Part shown: piece after piece, positions 34,001 to 43,280 of the stretch
Layout: each line of letters begins with the position of its first letter
Position numbering within the stretch: the first letter of the stretch is position 1
Position numbers and translations under genes: made by a program
Notes under the pieces: model-generated
The model's input: only the letters and a program-made list of their open reading frames with translations
Databases searched by the model: none
What the model was told of the DNA's origin: nothing
DNA from: Bog-756 sp963831535
GTDB lineage: Bacteria > Actinomycetota > Acidimicrobiia > Acidimicrobiales > RAAP-2
DNA: 64,000 nucleotides
Assembly: GCA_963831535.1 (NCBI GenBank)
Contig: CAWHQP010000006.1
Coordinates: forward strand, 62,001 to 126,000
Direction: 5' to 3'

Positions 34001-34924
34001 TCATGCGGTTCGTGTCTCGGAGAGCCGGGCAACCTCATCAGGTTCGAGCGCCAGCGTTGCCGCCGGGAGGATCTGGTCGAGCTGTTCTAGGGTCCTGGCG
34101 CTGGCGATGGGGGCAGTGACTCCCGGCTGGGCGAGTAGCCAGGCCAGCGCGACGGCGGCCGGTCTGACGCCGTGGGCCGAAGCCACCTGGTCCAATACCT
34201 CGAGGACGGCTACTCCGCCCTGGTCGAGGTACGCCCGAGCACCCTCGGACCGCTCGGATTCGACGGGCGCCCCTCCGGTCCGGTACTTGCCGGTCAAGAA
34301 GCCCTTGGCCAACCCGAAGTAGGGCAAGACGGCGAGGTCCCAGGCCTCGGCGACCGGGCGGAGAGTTTGCTCGAACTCCCGTTCGACCAGGTTGTAGTGG
34401 GGCTGCAGGGCGATGAACTCCGTCAGTCCCTGCTGGCGCTGAATCTCGAGTGCCGCAGTGAGGCGTTCCGGTGAGTAGTTGGAAGCGGCGATGTACCGGA
34501 CGGCGCCCTCCTTGACGAGCTCGTCGAAAGCTTGCAGCGACTCGGCTAGCGGCGTCTCCTCGTCGTCAAAGTGCGCGTAGTAGAGATCAATGTGATCAGT
34601 CTGCAGCCTCGTCAGCGAGGCCCGTGATTCACTGATGATCGTCTCGGGACGGAGGTTCCGTGTCCCGCCGTGGCCCCCACCCACCTTGGTGGCCAGCACG
34701 ATATGGTCCCGGTCGTCCCGCCCGGCGATCCAGCGACCGATGATCGCCTCGGAGCGTCCGTGCTCCACCAGGTAGGAATTAGCGGTATCGACGAAATTCC
34801 CCCCGGCGTCGACATAGGCGTCCAGGATCCCGTGGGATTGAGGCTCGTCAGCGGTCCAGCCGAATACGTTGCCGCCGAGGCAGAGAGGGAAGACATCGAG
34901 GTCGGTGTGTCCGAGGCGGGCCAT
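34001..34924 (-). CDS. Aldo/keto reductase (307 aa)
   Basis: The AKR tetrad is complete: Asp in FVDTANSY, Tyr in the same motif, Lys in LATKVGGG and His in YYAHFDDE. The cofactor end reads VTAPIASARTLEQLDQILPA. The opening LGHTDLDVFPLCLGGNVFGW is typical of the AKR11/12-like group. NADPH-dependent carbonyl reduction is expected, with unknown substrate. It runs in the same direction as rph but ends 507 bp before its start, so they are not obviously an operon. Only distantly similar to the AKR at 3994. Confidence 0.9.
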   Translation of the reverse strand: MARLGHTDLDVFPLCLGGNVFGWTADEPQSHGILDAYVDAGGNFVDTANSYLVEHGRSEAIIGRWIAGRDDRDHIVLATKVGGGHGGTRNLRPETIISESRASLTRLQTDHIDLYYAHFDDEETPLAESLQAFDELVKEGAVRYIAASNYSPERLTAALEIQRQQGLTEFIALQPHYNLVEREFEQTLRPVAEAWDLAVLPYFGLAKGFLTGKYRTGGAPVESERSEGARAYLDQGGVAVLEVLDQVASAHGVRPAAVALAWLLAQPGVTAPIASARTLEQLDQILPAATLALEPDEVARLSETRTA

Positions 34925-35133
34925 GGGCCCACGCTAATTGGACGGCGCTCCGGACCCGACCAGATTGCGGTCGCCCGTTCCCGTGATCCGGCTCGTCGCC
35001 CGATGGTCCATGGTGTACGAATCAGTCCGCGGGATGTGATGATCGCGACGTCGACTCGTTGTCGGGTACCGGCATCTCCGGGAGGCCCACACGGTCTCCG
35101 GCCGATGTCAACCGATCGCCCCGCTGCGGTGTC

Positions 35134-35688
35134 ATGAAGGTGATGAGTGTGGTGTTGATCGAGCTGGAGCTGATCGAACGGACGGTACGGGTGACTGACG
35201 AGGAACAGCTGGCCCAGTTCGTGGCGAGTGAGTACCCGAGCCTGGTCGCCGCCCTCTCGTTGGTGTGTGGCGATCGGTCCGCGGCCGAGGACGCGGTCCA
35301 AGAGGCCCTGGCCCGAGCGGTGTCGGCCCAGCGTCGGGGCGCGATCGACTCGTTGGCGGCCTGGGTCCGAGTCGTGGCGCTCAACCAGCTGCGCAATCGC
35401 TGGCGCTCGAAGGGCCGGGAGCAGCGGGCGACCCAGCTGCTCCGGGACACCCAGGTGGATCCCGGTACCGGCGATGAGCTCGAGCGTTCCATGGACCTTG
35501 CCGCAGCCCTGTCGTCCCTCACCCGCCGTCAGCGGGAGGCGGTGGCGTTGCACTACCGGCTCGGACTCAGCGTCGCCGAGACCGCCAGGGCCATGAAGGT
35601 CAGCGATGGGACGGTCAAGACCCTGCTCAGTCGAGCCCGCGCCGTGCTTGGTGCGGTGCTCAGGGATGAGGGGGATGTCGATGGCTGA
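35134..35688 (+). CDS. ECF-type RNA polymerase sigma factor
   Basis: Region 2 is FVASEYPSLVAALSLVCGD followed by AEDAVQEALARAV and AAWVRVVALNQLRNRWRSKG. Region 4 is LSSLTRRQREAVALHYRLGL, then SVAETARAMKVSDGTVKTLL. There is no region 3, as expected for ECF factors. Start uncertain: ATG 35134 is used here, while GTG 35191 would give a shorter protein that still includes region 2. The stop overlaps the next gene by eight bases, so sigma factor and membrane partner are coupled. Confidence 0.88.
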   Translation: MKVMSVVLIELELIERTVRVTDEEQLAQFVASEYPSLVAALSLVCGDRSAAEDAVQEALARAVSAQRRGAIDSLAAWVRVVALNQLRNRWRSKGREQRATQLLRDTQVDPGTGDELERSMDLAAALSSLTRRQREAVALHYRLGLSVAETARAMKVSDGTVKTLLSRARAVLGAVLRDEGDVDG

Positions 35689-36394
35689 GCCCAACGGTGA
35701 CTCCGGCCGCCAGCTGGAGGATCGGCTGCGGACCTCGATGGCGGTCATGGCTCCGCCGGCCACCCCGCACGGAGTGATCGAGGCGGTCCACCGTCGGGTG
35801 GCCCGTCGCCGCCGGCGGACGAGGGAGGTGATCGGAGCGGGACTGGTGGCCCTGGTGGCGGCGGGTACGGCCGTCGACCTGACCCTCAGTTCAGGCCCGC
35901 ACCTCGCGGCCTCGCCCCCGGCCCGCGTGAGGGCGGTTCCGAGTATGACCACCACAGGTGGCGCCTCTTTGGCCAAGCGGCCGGCGGCCGGGACCTCCTA
36001 CGGTCAGATCGACCGTCCGGTAGCCCCGTCGCCGTGCACGAGCCAGGCCGAACCCACCATGGCCAGTGGTCGATTCTGCGGTCCCGTGCCGGGCCCGGGA
36101 TCCGGACTGGGCGCCGACGGCCAGTGCACGGGCCAGGAGACGGCGGCGCCCTGTGGTCCGCACGTGGTGGTGGGGCGGTTCTACGCCTACACCGTCCCGG
36201 GGAGCTGCAGCGGCCTGCTCACCTTCGACGGGCGGCTGTGGGTCTCGGAGTTATCGCCCCCGAGCCCGGTTCCCGACTTCTACGTGTGGATCCAGCTCGG
36301 TGTGGACGGATCGGTCCGCTGGATCTCGCCGAACGGGTCCGTGAGCCTCCGCCCCTATTCGGGGCAGGCGTTGAGCGCCTGCCGCTCAGGATGA
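35681..36394 (+). CDS. Single-span membrane protein, probable anti-sigma partner (237 aa)
   Basis: The ATG at 35681 lies after GAGGGGGATGTCG inside the end of the sigma gene. The N-terminal ~45 residues are cytoplasmic and basic (IEAVHRRVARRRRRTREV), followed by one transmembrane helix (VIGAGLVALVAAGTAVDLTL) and an outer domain with three Cys pairs (for example PCTSQ, RFCGP, GQCTG, APCGP). No zinc-anti-sigma motif (HxxxCxxC) is present. Coupling to an ECF gene makes an anti-sigma role the best inference. The last codons overlap the lipoprotein start (ATGA). Confidence 0.7.
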   Translation: MAEPNGDSGRQLEDRLRTSMAVMAPPATPHGVIEAVHRRVARRRRRTREVIGAGLVALVAAGTAVDLTLSSGPHLAASPPARVRAVPSMTTTGGASLAKRPAAGTSYGQIDRPVAPSPCTSQAEPTMASGRFCGPVPGPGSGLGADGQCTGQETAAPCGPHVVVGRFYAYTVPGSCSGLLTFDGRLWVSELSPPSPVPDFYVWIQLGVDGSVRWISPNGSVSLRPYSGQALSACRSG

Positions 36395-37417
36395 GCGCCG
36401 GGGTGTCCGATCGGGCCGATCCTCCGACCTCCCTTCGGGTGCTCATGACGGTGGTCGCACTCGGCGGGCTGGCCCTCCTGTCCGCCGCCTGTGGGAGTTC
36501 GGGCCCGCCATCCGGCGTCGACCACGACGAAGGGCACGAACGCCGTCTCGGTCCCTCGCGGTTGGAAGACCTACACCTACGGTGGCGCGGCCATCTCGGC
36601 TCCTCCGACCTGGGCCGTTCGCCTTGACTTCAACTGCCCGGACTCCCAGTCCGGAACCGTCGAGCTGGGCCCGCCCACCGCGGTGTCCAGCTGTCCCGCC
36701 GCCACACTGCCCACCCAGATCGTCTCGGTCTCTTCCCCGATACCGTCCCTCGATTACACCTCGTGCCGGTCGTCCAGAGTCAACGGGTTGACTGTCTACT
36801 CAGCCGACTGCACGGCCAGCGACGCCGGTGGGGGCGTCTACTGGATCGTGCCCGCCCTCGGCGTCGAGGTCACCGGGACGGTGAGCGGAGCTGCGGGCTC
36901 GGGTCCCGGAAGCCCGGTGTACCGGGTGCTCCACACCCTTCGACCGGCCACCCTGCAGGAGCTGGCCTCAGATGGTGCGCTAAACCTTCGGATCACCCTC
37001 ACCCGTACCCGGACACCGGCCGGCACGCCGATCCAGGGCACGGCCATCTTCACCAATCGAACGTCAGCGCCAGTGAGCGTCGACACCTGTGCGGCGGACG
37101 GCTGGCTCGATGTGGGTCTGAGCAGTCACACCGTCCCCTACGCACCGGCCTATTCGGCGATCGCCTGTACGCCGTCGGTCTGGTTGGCGGTCGGGGTCAC
37201 CCGGACCCCCTTCACCGTCCTGACCACCTATCAGGGATGCAGTCAGTCAGGCCCCGGTTCATCCCGGTACCCGCCTTGCGATCCGGGGGACCGCCTCCCG
37301 TCCTTACCGGCCGGGACCTACCACACCGACGTCATCACCAGCGGTCTGCCGGCGACGACGAGGGCACCCAACGTCGTCACCGTGACCTTGACCCACGAGG
37401 GGAGCGAGCGCGGCTGA
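36391..37417 (+). pseudogene. Secreted lipoprotein of the sigma cassette, single-base frameshift
   Basis: The start (ATG 36391, ATGA overlap with the gene before) begins a lipoprotein signal, LMTVVALGGLALLSAACGSS, with a clear lipobox. The rest of the protein (from about TTTKGTNAVSVPRGWKTYTY to GSERG) is in the next frame. Dropping one base near 36505-36515 joins them into 341 residues. The mature domain has VPRGWKTYTYGGAAISAPP, a motif of extracytoplasmic domains, and paired Cys residues, then an Ig-like domain (GTPIQGTAIFTNRTSAPVSV). Likely a sequence error rather than decay. Confidence 0.75.
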
Positions 37418-37702
37418 GCGACTGGTGGCAGCTGGGTTGTCGGAGGCGACGGCTGCGCCAACGAGTCCAGCCGCCTGCCGACTCGGTGCGCGGCCGGCGG
37501 GCTGGGCTTCAGGAGGGTGCGCAACGACGGGCCGGGGATCCAGGTGGGGCGTGCCGCCATCCGGTGGCTCCTGCCGACTCGCGTTCGGCGCCACGGCGGC
37601 CCGCGGTCGCTGCTCCGGGTTGCGTCGACCCAGGTGGGAGTGCTCTCCTTGAAGCTGGACGAGGTCGATCCTCGTCTTTCCCCACGATGAAGCGGAGTTC
37701 GG

Positions 37703-39922
<2,220 letters not shown>

Positions 39923-39971
39923 CAACCCGTCGACCCCTCCGACCGCCCGCCGCAACCGTAGGATCACGGCC

Positions 39972-40556
39972 ATGGGCGGTGTGACCGCGGACCGACCGAC
40001 TCTGGCCGACCTCGTCGCCGTGCTGGAGCGGGCCGGCGCGGCGGAGGAGCCCGATGAAGAGGTGGCCGGGCTGACCATCCTCCACCACGGGCTTCAGTGC
40101 GCCGCCCTCCTGGCCGCATCGGACCCCGACGACCTGGAGTTGCAGGTGGCGGGCCTCGTCCACGACGTGGGCCATGTGCTCGCGCCGGGCAGAGCGGATG
40201 CCCACGCGGCGGTGGGAGCGGCCGCCGCCGCCCCCGTGTTCGGAGCGCGGGTGGCCGCCCTCATCGGGGGTCATGTGGCGGCCAAGCGGTACCTGGTGAG
40301 CGTCGACGACAGCTATCGGGGTGAACTCTCCGCAGGCAGCCTGCGCACCCTCGCCGTGCAGGGCGACGCCATGGGTGCCCCGGAGGTGGCGGTGTTCCTC
40401 AGCGGGCACCATGCCGACGCCACCGTCCGCCTCCGCCGCGCCGACGAGGCGTCCAAGGACCCCACAGCGGAGGTTCCGTCCCTGGACCAGTGGCTCGCGG
40501 CCCTCACCCGACTCGCCGACCGGACCCGGAGCGGGCGGGCCGGGTCTCCTCGCTAA
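39972..40556 (+). CDS. PhnZ-like HD-domain protein, putative di-iron oxygenase (194 aa)
   Basis: The HD signature is ILHHGLQCA, GLVHDVGHVL, ADAHAAVGA, IGGHVAAKRYLVSVDD and RRADEASKD. The H...HD...H...H...D ligand set and the VAAKRYL motif match the family of phosphonate-operon HD proteins (TIGR03276, which includes PhnZ). These use a mixed-valent di-iron centre to cleave 2-amino-1-hydroxyethylphosphonate. No phosphonate gene is adjacent, so the substrate may differ. ATG 39972 follows the icd stop by 49 bp. Confidence 0.8.
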   Translation: MGGVTADRPTLADLVAVLERAGAAEEPDEEVAGLTILHHGLQCAALLAASDPDDLELQVAGLVHDVGHVLAPGRADAHAAVGAAAAAPVFGARVAALIGGHVAAKRYLVSVDDSYRGELSAGSLRTLAVQGDAMGAPEVAVFLSGHHADATVRLRRADEASKDPTAEVPSLDQWLAALTRLADRTRSGRAGSPR

Positions 40557-40582
40557 GACGATCCACAAGAGGTCCGGTACGG

Positions 40583-41767
40583 TCAGCCCTCGTTGGCATC
40601 TCCCAGTCGACGGGTGAAACCCGGGGGGACCACCAGGTCGGCCGGCGAGAGGTCGTGGATGGAGGAGTGGCCCAGTCCGAGCACACCCGAGTCGAGTCCT
40701 CCGCGGAGGAGGTCGAGAACGTTCTCGACGCCGGCCTGGCCGTTGGCCGCCAGACCCCAGAGGTAGGCCCGTCCGATCATGACGGCCCGGGCACCGAGGG
40801 CCAGGGCCTTGACCACGTCGCCACCGCGACGGATCCCTCCGTCGAGGAGGACCTCGATCTGGTCGCCGACCGTCTCGGCGATGACGGGCAGGATGCGGAT
40901 GGTCGCGGGTGTGCCGTCCAGGTTGTTCCCACCGTGGTTGGACACGGAGATGGCGGTGACACCGGCGTCGACGGCCCGCCGCGCGTCGTCCACCCTGACC
41001 ACACCCTTCAGCATGAACGGCCCGTCCCACTGCTCGCGCAGCCAGGCCACGTCGGACCATCCGGGATTGGGCGTCTGCATCCACCTCCCGTACGCGCCGA
41101 AGAAGGTGGGTGCGGCCTCCCCGGTGCGGGCCAGGTTGGGGACGGTGAGGTCGGGGATGGCGCCGGTCCGGGCGAAGTCCCGCAGCCAGCCGGGCCGTCG
41201 GAGCACCTCGGGGGCGAAGCGCATCGCCGTTCTGAGGTCGACCTTCTCGGGGATCACCGGACTTCCCCAGTCCCGCCCGACGGCAAAGGACCAGTCGAAG
41301 GTGGCGATGAGACCCACCGCTCCGGCGTCACGGGCGCGCTCGAGGCGTTCGGACATCTCGTCTTTGTCACCGACCCAGTAGGTCTGGAAGAACGTCTGGG
41401 GATTGGCCTCCACCACCTCTTCGATGGGCTTGCTGGCGAAACAGCTGAGGCCCATCACGGTGCCCCGGGTCGCCGCCGCCCGGGCCACTGCCACCTCCCC
41501 GTCGGGGTGGACGGCCTGGACTCCGGTCGGCGAGATGATCACCGGCATGGACACCGGCTGTCCCATGACCGTGGTCGACAGATCTCGTTCGTCGTACAGG
41601 CCGGCAACGTGGGGGGCCAGACCCAGTTCGCCGAACGCCTCCACGTTGTCGTCGATGGTGAGACCCTTCTCGGAGCCGGCCACCAGGGCGGCGTAGACGG
41701 AGGGGGGTAGGCGCCGCTTGGCCCGCCGTTGGGCCTCGGCCACCGTCTCGAACCAGGGGTTGCTCAT
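40583..41767 (-). CDS. mftD: Pre-mycofactocin synthase MftD (FMN-dependent)
   Basis: WFETVAEAQRRAKRRLPPSV at the start, then RDLSTTVMGQPVSMPVIISP, TVMGLSCFASKPIEEVVEAN, AISVSNHGGNNLDGTPATI and GGIRRGGDVVKALALGARAV are those of MftD (TIGR03966), in the FMN alpha-hydroxyacid dehydrogenase fold. The catalytic His and Arg are conserved. MftD oxidatively deaminates the MftC/E-derived AHDP to pre-mycofactocin, the redox-active step. Length (394) is typical. The rest of the mft cluster is not in this window; instead a mycofactocin-coupled SDR lies 54 bp upstream in the same operon. Confidence 0.93.
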   Translation of the reverse strand: MSNPWFETVAEAQRRAKRRLPPSVYAALVAGSEKGLTIDDNVEAFGELGLAPHVAGLYDERDLSTTVMGQPVSMPVIISPTGVQAVHPDGEVAVARAAATRGTVMGLSCFASKPIEEVVEANPQTFFQTYWVGDKDEMSERLERARDAGAVGLIATFDWSFAVGRDWGSPVIPEKVDLRTAMRFAPEVLRRPGWLRDFARTGAIPDLTVPNLARTGEAAPTFFGAYGRWMQTPNPGWSDVAWLREQWDGPFMLKGVVRVDDARRAVDAGVTAISVSNHGGNNLDGTPATIRILPVIAETVGDQIEVLLDGGIRRGGDVVKALALGARAVMIGRAYLWGLAANGQAGVENVLDLLRGGLDSGVLGLGHSSIHDLSPADLVVPPGFTRRLGDANEG

Positions 41768-41821
41768 CGCCGCGTCCCGTCCCTTCTCGCTGGGGCCGTC
41801 CCACGGGTCGTCACCATGGGC

Positions 41822-42631
41822 TCATCGGATGGTCTGGCCCGCGTCAACCGTGAACTCGAGCCCGGTGACGTAGCGGGACTCGTCCGAAGCGAGGAATAGC
41901 ACCGCCTCGCTGACATCCCGCGCTTCGACAAAGGAGACCGGCAGGGTGTTCTGGAAGAGGCCCCCGAGGTCGGGGTCGATCTCGAGCAGCGGAGCCAGTG
42001 CGCCGAGGCCCATGAGCATCGGTGTGTTCACGCCGGCGGGCAGCACCGTGTTGACGCGGATGTGGTGACGGGCCAGCTCATTGGCCAGCGACCGGACGAT
42101 GCCGACCACGCCGTGCTTGGCGGCCACGTACGGCGAGAGGAAGGGAACTCCCTTGACCCCGGACGTGGAGGCGGTGGCGATCATCGACCCTCCACCGCCC
42201 TCGATGAGGTGCGGGACGGCCGCCACCATGGTGTTCCACACCCCGGTGAGATTGGTGTCGAGGGTGTCCTGCCAGATCTCGGGAGTCACCTCGTCCCAAC
42301 TCTGGACGCTGCAGATTCCGGCGTTGGCGCTCACGATGTCCAGCCGGCCCAAACGGGAGACGCCGTCGTCGAGCAGCTCCCGCAGAGAAGCCCGGTCCCG
42401 GACATCGGCCCTTCCGGCCACGATCCGCCGACCCAGGGCCTCGACCAGCCGCACCGTCTCCCCCAGGTCGCCGGCGGTGGCCATGGGGTAGCCGACCCAT
42501 CGGTAGTCCTCGAGCCGATCCACGGCGATGATGTCGGCGCCCTCCTCGGCCAGCCGGACGGCATGGCTGCGTCCCTGGCCGCGTCCGGCACCGGTGATGA
42601 ACGCCACTTTCCCCTCGACTCGTCCGGGCAC
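41822..42631 (-). CDS. Mycofactocin-coupled SDR-family oxidoreductase (269 aa)
   Basis: The Rossmann motif FITGAGRGQGRSHAVRLAEE and the insertion after the second strand (YPMATAGDLGETVRLVEALG, then RRIVAGRADVRD) are the marks of mycofactocin-associated SDRs (TIGR03971). The insertion shields NADH so that it is recycled by mycofactocin. The catalytic Ser-Tyr-Lys are in STSGVKG and SPYVAAKHG. Substrates of such SDRs are mostly alcohols or terpenoids; this one is unassigned. A 19-bp palindrome lies 57 bp upstream, suggesting TetR-type control together with mftD. Confidence 0.92.
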   Translation of the reverse strand: MPGRVEGKVAFITGAGRGQGRSHAVRLAEEGADIIAVDRLEDYRWVGYPMATAGDLGETVRLVEALGRRIVAGRADVRDRASLRELLDDGVSRLGRLDIVSANAGICSVQSWDEVTPEIWQDTLDTNLTGVWNTMVAAVPHLIEGGGGSMIATASTSGVKGVPFLSPYVAAKHGVVGIVRSLANELARHHIRVNTVLPAGVNTPMLMGLGALAPLLEIDPDLGGLFQNTLPVSFVEARDVSEAVLFLASDESRYVTGLEFTVDAGQTIR

Positions 42632-42687
42632 GGTGTCTAGAGACCCCGACCCGCCAGATGCCGCTGAATTTCCACTCCGGGGATAGT

Positions 42688-42706
42688 AATGGCACTCAGT
42701 GCCATT
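42688..42706. promoter_or_regulatory. 19-bp perfect palindrome, TetR-like operator before the SDR-mftD operon
   Basis: AATGGCACT-C-AGTGCCATT is a perfect inverted repeat in an AT-richer patch. Read toward the SDR gene it is followed by TACTAT, an acceptable -10 box, so a bound dimer would cover the promoter. Symmetry, length and site are typical of TetR-family operators; no tetR gene is in the window. Confidence 0.75.
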
Positions 42707-42822
42707 TACAAGGGGACGCCACTCCGTTTCCGGTCTCTCCCGGACCGGCCGCCGTTCCGATCACCTCCGGACACCACACCGCTCGGTGCGTCCGGCACCA
42801 CCACGTCCCGGTGGGATCGGGG

Positions 42823-43176
42823 TCACGACGGGCCCGAGCCGGTGATTCGGGCTACCGCCTCCTCAGGGTCCGGTGTCGTGATGACGAGGCGGGAGAACGG
42901 CTGGTCGACGAGTTCCACCACCACGCCCCGGCCCTTCCCGTGGACCACGGCGAAGTCCTTTCCGAACGAGCCCCTCCGCGTCCCCACGGCGATGACCCCG
43001 GGGATCCCGGTACCCGGCGCCCGGATACCCCGCAGCTCAGACCAGACGTCCTCGGTGACCCGGGCCACGGCCACCGAGGACCTCGGCACCACCACGTCCC
43101 GGTGCACGCCCTCGAGGTGCTCCTCGCCCGTGAGCCGGAGGGCCAGCTGATCGCCGTCGATGTCGAAGTGGGCCAT
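42823..43176 (-). CDS. Conserved hypothetical protein (117 aa), possible PH-like fold
   Basis: A compact beta-rich protein without signal peptide: LALRLTGEEHLEGVHRDVVV, SVAVARVTEDVWSELRGIR, VIAVGTRRGSFGKDFAVVHG and LVITTPDPEEAVARI. The strand pattern and final helix resemble bacterial PH-like domain proteins, but no catalytic residues are visible and this is a weak guess. It is 191 bp upstream of the SDR gene, with the palindrome between them, and is divergent from the EAL-GAF gene. Confidence 0.7.
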   Translation of the reverse strand: MAHFDIDGDQLALRLTGEEHLEGVHRDVVVPRSSVAVARVTEDVWSELRGIRAPGTGIPGVIAVGTRRGSFGKDFAVVHGKGRGVVVELVDQPFSRLVITTPDPEEAVARITGSGPS

Positions 43177-43280
43177 GGCCCGAGCGTAGCGACCGGACCC
43201 GCCGGGCCTCGGGCATTACACCAGCCGAGTACGTGCTCACCAGGACTTAAGGTTCACAGAGGGAGCGCCGATACTCGTGC

